Source of the DNA: Pseudomonadota bacterium
GTDB lineage: Bacteria > Pseudomonadota > Alphaproteobacteria > Rhizobiales > Rhizobiaceae
Direction of reading: 5' to 3'
Length of the DNA: 64,000 bases
Assembly: GCA_023451735.1 (NCBI GenBank)
Contig: JAEXYH010000030.1
Coordinates: forward strand, 19,358 to 83,357
Shown here: piece after piece, positions 8,339 through 17,373 of the stretch
Numbering within the stretch: position 1 is the first letter of the stretch
How the letters are laid out: every line of letters starts with the position of its first letter
Notes under the pieces: model-generated
The model's database searches: none
What the model saw: only the letters and a program-made list of their open reading frames with translations
Told to the model about the DNA's origin: nothing
Made by a program: the position numbers and the translations under genes

Positions 8339-9514
8339 CTATATCTCTCCGTGCTGTGCGCGCAGCGGACGGACGAATGATCGGATATCGCGCACAATAA
8401 GTTGAGGCTCCTCGGCCGCCGCAAAATGTCCGCCGCTCGGGAACACCGTCCATTGTCGCAAGTCGCAATGCTGTTCGGCTACACTGCGCGGCCTGTGAAA
8501 GAGGTCTTTCGGCATGACGGCAAAGGCAGTGGGCACGCCGATCTCCGGCTTTTCCTGGTTCGCAAGCGGCATCCCGTCTGAGAAGCAAGACGCGTGACAG
8601 AACAGCTGGGAGCCTACGAAACTGTTGGTGAACCAGTAAAGGCTCAGGTAGGTCAGCAGCGTATCCCTGTCAAACTTCGTTTCGACATCTCCACGACAGT
8701 CGCTCCAGGCTCGGCGGCGGAGCAGGATCCACGCGGCTTGTCCGACCGGGCTGTCATGGAGAGCCCAAGCAAGCGTCTGGGGATCACGCGCGTTGATCAG
8801 GGCATGTGCGAGCCCGGCCGGATCGCTGCCCTGATCTTTCGCCATCGCCTGTTCTTCGGGTGTAAACTGTTCGGGCAAACCCTCATCGAACGGCACGCCT
8901 GGAAGGATCGGAAAGCTCAAATGGCATCCGATAATCGCCTCGGGATGTGCATGTCCAAGCCAGGCGCTGACGAAGGCGCCTGCATCGCCACCATGTGTCA
9001 CGAAACGGTCGTAACCAAGTTCTCGCATCAGCTTAACCCAGAGTTCCGCTGTCTCGATGTAACCGATATCTCTGCGGTCGACCGGCCCAGAAAATGTAAA
9101 TCCGGGAAGCGAAGGAACGACAACGTCAAAAGCGTCCTCGGCGCTGCCGCCATGTGCGGCAGGATCGGCCAATGGCAGAATAACATCCTTGAAATCCCAG
9201 AAAGTCCATGGCCATCCGTGGTTGAGAATAACTGCAGTGGGATTTGGGCCTCGCCCGCGCACGTGAATGAAATGTATCGGCACGCCATCGATCTCGACCC
9301 GAAATTGGGGAAACTCGTTGATCTTTTCCTCTTGTGCACGCCAGTCAAACCCTTCCTGCCAATAGTCGGTGAGTTCCCGCAGGTATCGCCCGCTTACCCC
9401 GCATGACCAGTCATCGTTTTGAAGCTCGGCCGCCCAGCAGGTATTTGCTATCCGCCGACGAAGGGCGTCGATTTCGCTTTGGGGCACATCGACGCGAAAT
9501 GGCACAATTTCCAT
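8339..9514 (-). CDS. Epoxide hydrolase with EHN domain (microsomal type)
   Basis: A 391-residue protein with the epoxide hydrolase N-terminal (EHN) domain at residues 1-110 (PFRVDVPQSEIDALRRRI, WRAQEEKINEFPQF) and an alpha/beta-hydrolase domain behind it. Catalytic features are HGWPWTFWDF (oxyanion), THGGDAGA with nucleophilic Asp, and FPSGGHFAAAEEP with the catalytic His. Length and order match juvenile-hormone and microsomal epoxide hydrolases. It diverges from an AraC regulator at 9758, which is the likely controller. The substrate is not deducible. Confidence 0.85.
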   Translation of the reverse strand: MEIVPFRVDVPQSEIDALRRRIANTCWAAELQNDDWSCGVSGRYLRELTDYWQEGFDWRAQEEKINEFPQFRVEIDGVPIHFIHVRGRGPNPTAVILNHGWPWTFWDFKDVILPLADPAAHGGSAEDAFDVVVPSLPGFTFSGPVDRRDIGYIETAELWVKLMRELGYDRFVTHGGDAGAFVSAWLGHAHPEAIIGCHLSFPILPGVPFDEGLPEQFTPEEQAMAKDQGSDPAGLAHALINARDPQTLAWALHDSPVGQAAWILLRRRAWSDCRGDVETKFDRDTLLTYLSLYWFTNSFVGSQLFCHASCFSDGMPLANQEKPEIGVPTAFAVMPKDLFHRPRSVAEQHCDLRQWTVFPSGGHFAAAEEPQLIVRDIRSFVRPLRAQHGEI

Positions 9515-9757
9515 GGATCATCCTTGAGTTCATGGCGGGATCATTTCGGCCGAGGCCCAAGACGTCGTGCCTAGTATCGACGGTACACCGGTGCGGTTGC
9601 ACCGCATAATCCTGCCGTGCCGATTTTCTATCCGAACGCGCCAAACGGAGTGTTCGCTCGCTCTTGCCAGAATTCGGGCCATGATTGCATTCTACCGGTC
9701 AGGGTGCAGAATGCAGACACCGGTTATGAATGCGAAACCTATCAGTTAGGGCAGTAA

Positions 9758-10744
9758 TTGCAGTCCGATACGCTCAGTACCAATTGGCCGACCCTCGTGA
9801 AAGATCTTGGCATCGACTTAGAAAACCTTCTCGCTCGGGCGGAGCTACCTCAGGATATTTTCCAACGCCCGGCAATCGAGCTTGGTCGTGCGGACTATTT
9901 CCGATTTTGGGATTGCGTTGAAGCGATGACAAGCGGTCCGCCGCTTCCCATTCGGCTCTGCGAACTTGCCCGAAGCGAAGCTTTCCCTCCTCCGCTTCTC
10001 GCGGCACTCTGCAGTCCCAACCTTCTGGTAGCCATGCGCAGAATCGTTCACTTCCAGCGCCTGATCAGTCCAGTCGAGATATCGCTCATTGAAGATCCGG
10101 ACCGCATCCATGTTCAGATCGCCTGGCCCTCCAAGATACAGCCGCCTCCAACTCTGATACTGACGGACCTCCTGTTTTACGTGATGTTCGCGAGAACCGG
10201 GACGCGCGAGCATGTGAGTCCCATAGCCATTACCGCAACAACCCTTCCCATCGATGTCGCACCCTATGAAGATTATCTCAAAACATGGCTGACGACTGGC
10301 CCTTCACATCGCATCACCTTTAGCAGAGACGATTGTGTCCGACCGTTTCTCACATCGAATGAACGCCTCTGGGAAGCATTGCAGCCGGAACTTACTGAGC
10401 GTTTGGCACTGCTTGATGAGATCGGCGACATCACAAAGCTGGTTCGGCGGACGATCATTGACGTACTTCCGGGCGGCAAGCTCTCGTTTCAGGAGATTTG
10501 CCGCAGACTGGGCATGAGCAGGAGAACACTCCAACGCCGACTTGCGGCCGAAGGCACACGCTTCAACGCACTTTTGAACGCCACCAGAATAGAGCTCGCC
10601 CACCAATATCTGTCGGAAACCGAGATGACGCCGATCGAGATTTCTGCTCTGCTTGGCTTCAACGAGCCGAATTCCTTTTACCGTGTCTTCCGCGCCCGGA
10701 CAGGGACGAGCCCCAAACGCTTTCGGAGCGAAAACCGGTCCTAA
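9758..10744 (+). CDS. AraC family regulator with arabinose-binding-like N-terminal domain
   Basis: A 328-residue activator. Residues 20-205 form the helical domain annotated as Arabinose_bd (PF12625), as in OruR and VirS-like regulators. Residues about 230-325 hold two helix-turn-helix motifs, SFQEICRRLGMSRRTLQRRL and MTPIEISALLGFNEPNSFYRVFRARTGTSPKRFR, the AraC signature. The assigned start is TTG at 9758, since no ATG precedes the conserved sequence. It is divergent from the EHN epoxide hydrolase and convergent with a frameshifted SDR, so the hydrolase is the likely target. Confidence 0.85.
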   Translation: MQSDTLSTNWPTLVKDLGIDLENLLARAELPQDIFQRPAIELGRADYFRFWDCVEAMTSGPPLPIRLCELARSEAFPPPLLAALCSPNLLVAMRRIVHFQRLISPVEISLIEDPDRIHVQIAWPSKIQPPPTLILTDLLFYVMFARTGTREHVSPIAITATTLPIDVAPYEDYLKTWLTTGPSHRITFSRDDCVRPFLTSNERLWEALQPELTERLALLDEIGDITKLVRRTIIDVLPGGKLSFQEICRRLGMSRRTLQRRLAAEGTRFNALLNATRIELAHQYLSETEMTPIEISALLGFNEPNSFYRVFRARTGTSPKRFRSENRS

Positions 10745-10857
10745 GAGGCGCTTTCCGCACGGGCGAAGTGTCCGTTTCCAACGCATCTATCGGCGGAATC
10801 GGGACCGGCGATAAAACGCCCTTCATCTCAACCGCGTCTGTGCAGCGAGGTGCCGCA

Positions 10858-11561
10858 CTACCAGTCGAGACGATTGTCGCGGTAGTCGAGATAGAGGTTT
10901 TCGCCCGAGCCCATATGCTTTTCGACGACATCCGCGACCCCGCGGACGCTTGGTTCGAGCTCGATTTCAGCGTCGACCGTGCCATTGAGCGTTCCCATTG
11001 CGGTCTCACCCAACCCGGGTGGACGGACAACACGGTAAGCCCACTCTCCCGGTTTTCGGCATAGATTCCACGAGCCAGCATGTTGGACGCCGCCTTGCTC
11101 GCCCGGTAGAGCTCAAGTCCCCCCTCGACATTGATGGCAATGCTCCCCCGATGAGAGGACATGAAGGCCAGTGTACCCCTGAGTACCAGCTTCCCCAGGA
11201 GATGACGGGCAAGCCTTATCGGTCCGAACGTGTTGGTCAGCATAATCTCGCCAAATTCCTCGCAGTTTGCCTCAAGCACACTTTGATGCTGCGCTCCCCA
11301 GATGCCGGCATTCATGAAGATCACATCGAAACGGCGGTTTCCAAGCGATGCGAGAAATGGTGCGATCTGGCCGGCATCCGTGACGTCGATCATGGTGATC
11401 GCGAGGCGATCCGGGTCGGCTTCGCCGACCCGACGAAGATCGTCGGTGTTGGCGCCGGACCTCGCCGTCCCGACGACAGTCCAGCCACGATCGAAGAACT
11501 GCCGTGCAAGGCCGAGGCCCAGGCCGCGCTCGGCGGCCACGATGAGGATGGATTTTGTCAT
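10858..11561 (-). pseudogene. SDR family oxidoreductase, frameshifted near its C-terminus
   Basis: A classical short-chain dehydrogenase of about 234 residues. The N-terminal part is normal: an atypical AAERGLGLGLA nucleotide loop, NAG at FMNAGIWG, and the catalytic LYRASKAA (Tyr-x-x-x-Lys). At VHPGWVR (about 11002-11006) the frame breaks. One base further on, the expected family ending continues: AMGTLNGTVDAEIELEPSV, then a stop at 10858-10860 after DNRLDW. Without correction, translation enters a Ser/Arg-rich tail of about 90 residues ending at 10659. A single missing base explains everything. The active site is upstream of the break, so the mutant protein may still fold in part. Confidence 0.8.
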
Positions 11562-11579
11562 TGACGGTTTCCTTTATAA

Positions 11580-12335
11580 TCAGATCGCCGTGTAGCCGCC
11601 ATCGGCCACCACCAGTGCTCCGGTCATGAAGGAGGAAGCCGGAGATGCAAGAAAGGCGATGACTTCGGCGATTTCGTTCGGCTGGGCGACCCGGCCTATC
11701 GGATGGACATTGCCGTAGCTGGCCAGTGTGCCTCTGCTGTCATCAACGATGCCGTCAAGGATATCGGTCTCGACGACGCCGGGCGCGACAGCATTGGCGC
11801 GAATTCCGGTAGCGCCATATTCGACGGCAATGACCTTGGTAAGCTGAGCGATCGCGCCCTTGGAGGCGGCATAGACTGCCGTATCCTTCATTCCGACGCA
11901 GGATACGATCGACGCGACATTGACAATTGCGCCGCTCCTCTGACCGATCATCACTTTGATTGCTTCCCGCGAGTGCAGAAAATTGCCGCGGGCGTTAACG
12001 GTCATGATCTCGTCCCAGTCGGCAACGCTCATGTCGATCAATGGCCTGTTCATAGTGCGGCCGGCATTGTTGACGAGAATGTCGACCGCGCCGAAACGCT
12101 CGACTGCCAGCGCGATCGTGTACGCCGCCGTCGCTTCGTCGGCGACATTGCCGCAAATGGTTGCTATGTCGGCTGCGGCAAGCTCAGCCACTGAGGGATC
12201 GAGGTCGCTTGCGACGATGCGGGCACCCCGTTCCCTTAGCAGATTCACGGTTGCAAGACCGATCCCGCGGGCCGCGCCGGTCACGACGACGACCTTTCCG
12301 GACAAATTCAAGCTCTCACTTCTGATCAACGTCAT
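11580..12335 (-). CDS. SDR family oxidoreductase
   Basis: A 251-residue classical SDR. It shows TGAARGIG (NAD(P) loop), VNNAGRTMN, VNVASIVS with the catalytic Ser, YAASKGA (Tyr-x-x-x-Lys), and the C-terminal SFMTGALVVADGGYTA that is typical of FabG-like and glucose-dehydrogenase-like members. ATG 12335 overlaps the stop of the upstream SDR gene in an ATGA arrangement with a GGAGG behind it, so the two are translationally coupled. An Asp in IVASDLD after the second strand suggests NAD preference. The substrate is unknown. Confidence 0.85.
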   Translation of the reverse strand: MTLIRSESLNLSGKVVVVTGAARGIGLATVNLLRERGARIVASDLDPSVAELAAADIATICGNVADEATAAYTIALAVERFGAVDILVNNAGRTMNRPLIDMSVADWDEIMTVNARGNFLHSREAIKVMIGQRSGAIVNVASIVSCVGMKDTAVYAASKGAIAQLTKVIAVEYGATGIRANAVAPGVVETDILDGIVDDSRGTLASYGNVHPIGRVAQPNEIAEVIAFLASPASSFMTGALVVADGGYTAI

Positions 12336-13165
12336 TTGCCCTCCTCCGGAAAGTCGGTGCCGCGCGTGATCGCTTCCCATCTGTCGATCTCATCGACAAC
12401 CTGATCAAGCTTGGTGCGGGCTCTCCGCAAGGCGTCGCTGCCGAGCAGCAGATGCAGGGGAGGATTTTCGGTACGGACCAAGGCCATGATCGCCCGGGCC
12501 GCACGCTCCGGATCGCCCGCCTGTCGCCCCGCCGCCGCGTCAAAAGCGGCGCTGCTCCGGCCGATTGTTTCGGCATAAGCAGCATCTGCCACGGCGCTCT
12601 TGCGGATGGAGTGAGACGAAAGGAAATCCGTCCTGAAGGCGCCCGGCGCGACGGCCGTCACGTTGATGCCAAGCGGTGCGATCTCGAGAGCCAAGGCGGC
12701 CGACATGCCTTCCAGCGCCGATTTTGCAGCCGAGTACATTGCCGACCCGGTCGACGGCGCGCGTCCGGCGATCGAGGTGATGTTAACGATGTGACCCCTC
12801 CCCTGCTTGCGAAGATGTGGCAGGGCCGCTTTGATGATGCGGAATGGCGCGAAGACATCCACAGCAAACAGTTGCTCGACCTGCGCGTCGGTGGCAGTCT
12901 CCAGGGCGCCTAGAAGACCGTATCCGGCATTGTTGACGATGACGTCGATCTGCCCGACGCGCTCGAATGCGTCGGCCACGGCAAGTTCGGCCCCGGCGCC
13001 GTCGGAGAGGTCGATGGTGAGGACATGCAATGTGCCCTTTGCATGATCTAGATCGGGCTGTCCGGATCTGACGGTTCCGACGACGGTATCACCCTCGGCA
13101 AGCGCTGCCGCCGCCAGTGCCCGGCCCAATCCACGTGAGATCCCTGTGATAAACCAGGTTTTCAT
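12332..13165 (-). CDS. SDR family oxidoreductase
   Basis: A 277-residue SDR of the group with the start MKTWFITGISRGLGRALA, a nucleotide loop TGxSRGLG, then NNAGYGLLGALE, ITSIAGRAP and YSAAKSALEG (catalytic Tyr and Lys). These oxidoreductases are common in rhizobia beside LysR regulators. ATG 13165 follows AAGGAG and is preferred over the 45-residue upstream extension. The stop overlaps the next SDR start. The gene diverges from a LysR regulator, with a perfect LysR box between them. Confidence 0.85.
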   Translation of the reverse strand: MKTWFITGISRGLGRALAAAALAEGDTVVGTVRSGQPDLDHAKGTLHVLTIDLSDGAGAELAVADAFERVGQIDVIVNNAGYGLLGALETATDAQVEQLFAVDVFAPFRIIKAALPHLRKQGRGHIVNITSIAGRAPSTGSAMYSAAKSALEGMSAALALEIAPLGINVTAVAPGAFRTDFLSSHSIRKSAVADAAYAETIGRSSAAFDAAAGRQAGDPERAARAIMALVRTENPPLHLLLGSDALRRARTKLDQVVDEIDRWEAITRGTDFPEEGK

Positions 13166-13243
13166 CTGCTGCTCCTTTGTCGTGATGGAACAGAGATGGC
13201 GCATTGGCTCAGGCTTTATAATACAGTAGAAAGATACAGCCGT

Positions 13244-13260
13244 TGTTAGCGCAGCTAACA
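13244..13260. promoter_or_regulatory. LysR-type box
   Basis: Perfect inverted repeat TGTTAGC-GCA-GCTAACA in the gap between the divergent SDR operon and lysR genes. It contains the T-N11-A core of LysR operators. It overlaps an upstream TTG start option (13243) of the regulator, which favours ATG 13279 as the true start. Confidence 0.6.
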
Positions 13261-13278
13261 AATGATATCGAATTGGAC

Positions 13279-14208
13279 ATGAGCACGCTTCTCCCAAGCC
13301 AGGATTACAACCAGCTTCGCGCCTTCATTGCAGTGGCGGAGTGCCTCAGCTTCAGCCGAGCGGCCGAACAGCTCGGCGTGTCGCCATCGGCCCTCAGCCA
13401 GATGATCAGGAACCTCGAAGACGAAGTCGGCATGCGGCTGCTGCACCGCACGACGCGTAATGTCTCCCTAACAGAAATCGGTGAAAACCTGTTTCAACGT
13501 GTGCGGCCAGCTGCTCTTGAGCTGGGGCGCGCCGTGACGCAGGTCAGGCACGCCGGCGAAAGGCCCGCAGGAACCGTTCGTATCCACACGTTCAGATCCG
13601 CCGCCCAGAAGCATCTCGAGCCGATACTTGAGAATTTTGTTGAGCGGTATCCGGATATTGTCTTGGACATCACGCTGGACGATGAGGTCGTTGACATCGT
13701 TTCTGGTGGCTATGACGTTGCCCTGCGCATCGGCGAGGTTATCGAAAAGGATATGGTTGCGGTACGACTGGGACCGGAACTTCGCCAGATTGCGGTCGCA
13801 ACGCCTGACTATCTTGACCGTTATGGTTTCCCTGATCATCCGCGTGATCTCGTCAACCATCGCTGCATACGCTGGCGCTGGCCCGGTCGCGCGACGCCCT
13901 ATGCCTGGGAGTTCTTCGAGCAGAATGGATGGTTCAGCGTCACTGTCGACGGTCCTCTGATCTTCAGCGACAAGGAGAGCGCGCTGAATGCCATATTGAA
14001 GGGCATCGGGATCGGTTTTCCGGTCGAGGACACGGTCTCGACATACATTGCGGAAGGAAAGCTGGTCAGCATTCTCGACCAGTGGTCTGCACCGTTTCCC
14101 GGTCTCTTTCTCTGTTATCCGCAACAGCGCCAGATGGCGCCGGCGCTGCGTTCCTTCATCGATGCAGTCCGTGCGGGACCCGGGCGGCGATCGGACCAAG
14201 ATCGCTAG
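13279..14208 (+). CDS. LysR family transcriptional regulator
   Basis: A 309-residue LysR regulator. The N-terminal winged helix spans residues 6-65 with LRAFIAVAECLSFSRAAEQLGVSPSALSQMIRNLEDEVGMRLLHRTTRNVSLTEIG. The effector domain follows with VDIVSGGYDVALRIGEV, the form common in the family that controls divergently encoded dehydrogenases. Start ATG 13279 leaves the LysR box at 13244 free. Likely autoregulated and controlling the adjacent SDR pair. The inducer is unknown. Confidence 0.9.
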   Translation: MSTLLPSQDYNQLRAFIAVAECLSFSRAAEQLGVSPSALSQMIRNLEDEVGMRLLHRTTRNVSLTEIGENLFQRVRPAALELGRAVTQVRHAGERPAGTVRIHTFRSAAQKHLEPILENFVERYPDIVLDITLDDEVVDIVSGGYDVALRIGEVIEKDMVAVRLGPELRQIAVATPDYLDRYGFPDHPRDLVNHRCIRWRWPGRATPYAWEFFEQNGWFSVTVDGPLIFSDKESALNAILKGIGIGFPVEDTVSTYIAEGKLVSILDQWSAPFPGLFLCYPQQRQMAPALRSFIDAVRAGPGRRSDQDR

Positions 14209-14274
14209 TCCGTACGGCTGTGCTGAGACACCCGATGTCTTCGGGCGCGCCCAAGCGTGTTTAGCCGGCCCAAT

Positions 14275-15132
14275 CTACAGATGCTGAGCAAGGAAGCTGC
14301 GGATGATCTGCGCGATCTCGCTCGCATGGGTCTCGAGTGCGAAGTGGCCCGCGTCCAGCAGATGCACATGCGCATCCGGCAGGTCGCGTTTATAGGCTAT
14401 CGCACCGGCCGGAATGAAGGCCGGGTCGTGACGGCCCCAAACCGCTAGAAACGGCGGTTGATACGTGCGGAAATACTTCTGGAACTCCGGATACCGCTGC
14501 AGGTTGGTCCGATAATCCAAAATGAGATCGAGCTGGATTTCCTCTGCCCCGGGGCGTGCCATCAGGGCGATATCAAGCATGTACCCGTCCGGGCCAAGGC
14601 GACTGGGATCGGCGCCGGTACGATACTGCCAATTTTCGATCACATCCGCCGACAGCGTGGCACGGCAGGCTTCCCGTGTTTGCGGACCAGGCTCGCGCCA
14701 GTAGGCCTGCCAGGCGTCCCACTGATCACTGAAGCCGTCGAGATATGCGTTACCGTTCTGGCTGATGATCGCCGTGACCCGCTCCGGATGCGCCGCCGCC
14801 AGGCGATACCCGGTTGGTGCACCGTAGTCGAAGACATAAAGCGCATACCGGTCAAGCGAGAGGGCCTGGGTAAAGTTGTCGACCACCTTGGCCAGATTGT
14901 CGAATGTATAGGCGAACCGCCCCTGTTCGGGGGCCTGCGTATATCCGAACCCCGGCAGGTCTGGTGCAATGACGCGATATTTTTCGGCGAGCTGCGGGAT
15001 GAGATCCCGAAACATGTGGCTGGATGTCGGAAACCCGTGCAGAAGAAGCAGAACCGGAGCATGTCTGGCCCCTGCCTCCCGATAAAAAACATTCACATCT
15101 CCAACTTGCTGCGTTTTGTAACTCACTGTCAT
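14275..15132 (-). CDS. Alpha/beta-hydrolase, haloalkane dehalogenase/epoxide hydrolase type
   Basis: A 285-residue alpha/beta-hydrolase with oxyanion motif HGFPTSSHMF, nucleophile elbow VFDYGAPTG (Asp nucleophile) and catalytic His in LDAGHFALETH. The Asp nucleophile argues for dehalogenase or epoxide hydrolase chemistry rather than esterase activity. ATG 15132 is preceded by GGAG and preferred over ATG 15144. It follows the GST gene on the same strand. A GST beside a dehalogenase-like enzyme suggests detoxification of electrophiles, which is an inference from context. Confidence 0.8.
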   Translation of the reverse strand: MTVSYKTQQVGDVNVFYREAGARHAPVLLLLHGFPTSSHMFRDLIPQLAEKYRVIAPDLPGFGYTQAPEQGRFAYTFDNLAKVVDNFTQALSLDRYALYVFDYGAPTGYRLAAAHPERVTAIISQNGNAYLDGFSDQWDAWQAYWREPGPQTREACRATLSADVIENWQYRTGADPSRLGPDGYMLDIALMARPGAEEIQLDLILDYRTNLQRYPEFQKYFRTYQPPFLAVWGRHDPAFIPAGAIAYKRDLPDAHVHLLDAGHFALETHASEIAQIIRSFLAQHL

Positions 15133-15202
15133 GTCAGTCTCCATGAGGTCGGACGGCTCTCAGCATGCGGCGACCAACTGTCGAGGTTGGCAGCCGACTG
15201 GT

Positions 15203-15838
15203 TCAGATGGATAAAAGGATGCTTTTTTCTCTTTCCAGCGCGCGGCGCGCTGCAGGCCGCTCGATCAACCGATCCTTCATCGCAACGAGGTTCGCTAGGT
15301 CCATGATTGGTAATCCCAGTTCCCTTCCCCAGGGAAAAAAGACCAGTGCATAGGGATCGGCGAGAGTGAACGCGTCACCCATCATCCACGGCCGATCAGC
15401 CAGCGCGGCATCGATTTCGCACAGATAAGCCCAATATGTCTCTTTTGCCTGCGCTCTCAGCGTCGCATGCGCACCCTCCTCCGTAACAAACTGCTCCGGA
15501 TGGATGAACTGCTTAAAAGTCGGGTGCACTGTACCCGAGAGCCAGGAACATGTCGCGATCGTCCGTGACCTCTCGAGTGGATCGACGCCGAGCAAATTGC
15601 CGTGACGATGCGTCGTTCCGACCCATCCCAGAATAGCGGTCATTTCCAGGAGCACGCGGCCGTCATCGAAGCGTAGCGCCGGGACCGTTGCTCGAGGGTT
15701 GATCGCCAGATAGTCGGGCTTGTGCTGCTCGCCGGAGAAAATATTGATTTTCTTCGTCGTGAAAGTCGCCCCGGCCGCTTCCAAAGCAACGTGGGAGGCC
15801 ATCGAACAGGCGTATGGGCTATAGTAGAGCGTCAACAT
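15203..15838 (-). CDS. Glutathione S-transferase family protein
   Basis: A 211-residue GST. The thioredoxin-like N-terminal domain starts MLTLYYSPYACSMASHVALEAAG, with the glutathione-binding cis-Pro motif in ATVPALRFDDG and the LLEMTAILGW segment. The helical C-terminal domain includes the conserved FTLADPYALVF (N-capping Asp). This is the beta-class layout of proteobacteria. ATG 15838 starts the conserved sequence. It diverges from a LysR regulator that probably controls it. It conjugates glutathione to electrophiles in the cytoplasm; the substrate is unknown. Confidence 0.85.
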   Translation of the reverse strand: MLTLYYSPYACSMASHVALEAAGATFTTKKINIFSGEQHKPDYLAINPRATVPALRFDDGRVLLEMTAILGWVGTTHRHGNLLGVDPLERSRTIATCSWLSGTVHPTFKQFIHPEQFVTEEGAHATLRAQAKETYWAYLCEIDAALADRPWMMGDAFTLADPYALVFFPWGRELGLPIMDLANLVAMKDRLIERPAARRALEREKSILLSI

Positions 15839-15963
15839 GGCAAGTCTCTCTCCTGGCCGTGAGCCTCGCGAAAAATTTCGTCGCAAGATGGAGATAATCG
15901 CTTCTTGCGGGCTGCATAATCGGTGAACAACGGATAACATCTGCTCAAAATATGAGGAAATCT

Positions 15964-16872
15964 ATGGATCGGCTGGAAGCCATGTCGTTGCTGATTGATA
16001 CGCTGGAAGCGGGCAGCTTCTCGGCTGCCGCAAAAAAGCGCGGGGTTCCGGTAGCGACACTTACCCGTAAGGTCGGTCAGTTGGAGCAGCACCTGGGCGC
16101 AGCTCTCCTGATCAGATCGACCCGTAAACTGTCTTTGACCGATACAGGACAGAGATACGTTGCCGGAGCCCGCCAGATTATCGCCCAGGTGACGGAGGTC
16201 GAACGCGAAGCGGTCGGCGAATTCGTAGAGCCGATGGGTCGACTGGTTATAAGCGCACCTCGGATGTTCGGACGCCTTCACGTTCTGCCGATTGTTAGTG
16301 AATTCTTGCAAGTTCACGCTGGGATCACCGTCGATCTGCAACTTACCGACGGCAATGTCGATCTGGCAGCAGGCGCCGCCGACCTTGCCGTGCGGATCGG
16401 TACGCTTCCCGATAGCACCCTGGTCGGGACCCGGATCGGAAACATGCGGACCGTAGTCGTTGCGAGTCCTGCGCTTCTTGCTCGATATCCTGAAATCCGG
16501 ACCTTGAGCGATCTGGCGAAGTTGCCATCGATAAAGCTTAACCTGCCGATGCCCGCCACCCTCGCCGGCTCACGAAGTGGCAAACCCTTCTGCCCTGAGG
16601 GATATACACGATTGCTTGTCTCCAGCGCTGAAGCGGCGATCGACGCGGCTGAGGCTGAACTAGGCTTCGTCCGGCTTCTGCACTATCAGGCGGCCGACGC
16701 CTTACGGGCTGGCACGTTGCGTCTGGTTCTGGAGGCTTTCGAGGAAGAAGCGGCTCCTGTGCACCTGCTCCACGCCCCGGTCCCGCAGCTGCCTCAGAAA
16801 ATCCGCCGTTTCCTCGATTTCTCGGCCGACCGACTACGTGCCTCGCTGTTCGCGATCGGCAAGAGCCAATAA
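15964..16872 (+). CDS. LysR family transcriptional regulator
   Basis: A 302-residue LysR protein starting MDRLEAMSLLIDTLEAGSFSAAAKKRGVPVATLTRKVGQLEQHLGAALLIRSTRKLSLTDTGQRY, the classical winged-helix region. The effector domain contains DGNVDLAAGAADLAVRIG. Start ATG 15964 is preferred over ATG 15952. It is divergent from the GST gene, the likely target, with about 125 bp between the starts. Confidence 0.88.
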   Translation: MDRLEAMSLLIDTLEAGSFSAAAKKRGVPVATLTRKVGQLEQHLGAALLIRSTRKLSLTDTGQRYVAGARQIIAQVTEVEREAVGEFVEPMGRLVISAPRMFGRLHVLPIVSEFLQVHAGITVDLQLTDGNVDLAAGAADLAVRIGTLPDSTLVGTRIGNMRTVVVASPALLARYPEIRTLSDLAKLPSIKLNLPMPATLAGSRSGKPFCPEGYTRLLVSSAEAAIDAAEAELGFVRLLHYQAADALRAGTLRLVLEAFEEEAAPVHLLHAPVPQLPQKIRRFLDFSADRLRASLFAIGKSQ

Positions 16873-17373
16873 AATATACCCGTATCTCGCTTTAAAGGCA
16901 CACTGAAACAGATCCCCTCAGAGCTTGAGCGGATACGAAGATCGGTGCTGTGAAATCGCCAAGAACCGCTCACTCGCAAGCGTGATGTCACACGCGATCA
17001 CTTGACCCTGCAATGGAGATCGCCGTTATCGGCCCGACGTTTATGAGAATTTTTTGCTTCCAGGGAACGAAAGCTGCCGCCGCGCGTTTGGGCGCTTGAT
17101 TTTGGCCCGATTAGAACAGATGGCATGTGAATGTTAAGGATGAGCCCGGATGACGGGAAGTTATTCCCGCGCTTTGCGTGGCGTGTTTCCGACGCATGGA
17201 TTCCACATCCAACCCGCCCTTTGTCGCCAATGGCGCGGGTATCCATCTCGCACTCCGGTTTAGCGCTTGTTTCCGTCAATCCGTCGCCATCCCGCAGTGT
17301 GGTCATTGCATACGTATGACGCACAGGTTACGCGTTTGGCGTTCAAATCATTTCCACCTCATTCGAGATATTC
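16873..17373. other. Leader and promoter region of the signalling operon
   Basis: About 500 bp without a convincing gene. It holds the EcfG-type promoter at 17065-17089. A small perfect hairpin CGGGAA-GTTA-TTCCCG at 17154-17169 would lie in the 5' leader. The leader from the predicted start site to the kinase ATG is about 280 nt, unusually long for this type of promoter. Confidence 0.5.
17065..17089 (+). promoter_or_regulatory. EcfG (RpoE2)-type general stress promoter
   Basis: GGAAC at 17065-17069, a 16-nt spacer, then CGTT at 17086-17089. This matches the published alphaproteobacterial EcfG consensus GGAAC-N16/17-cGTT exactly. It points at the kinase/CheR/CheB operon, but the 284-nt distance to the kinase ATG lowers certainty. 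Confidence 0.55.

Noticed and set aside
17154..17169. Riboswitch in the leader of the signalling operon
   Set aside because: Only one small 6-bp hairpin and no recognised aptamer fold.
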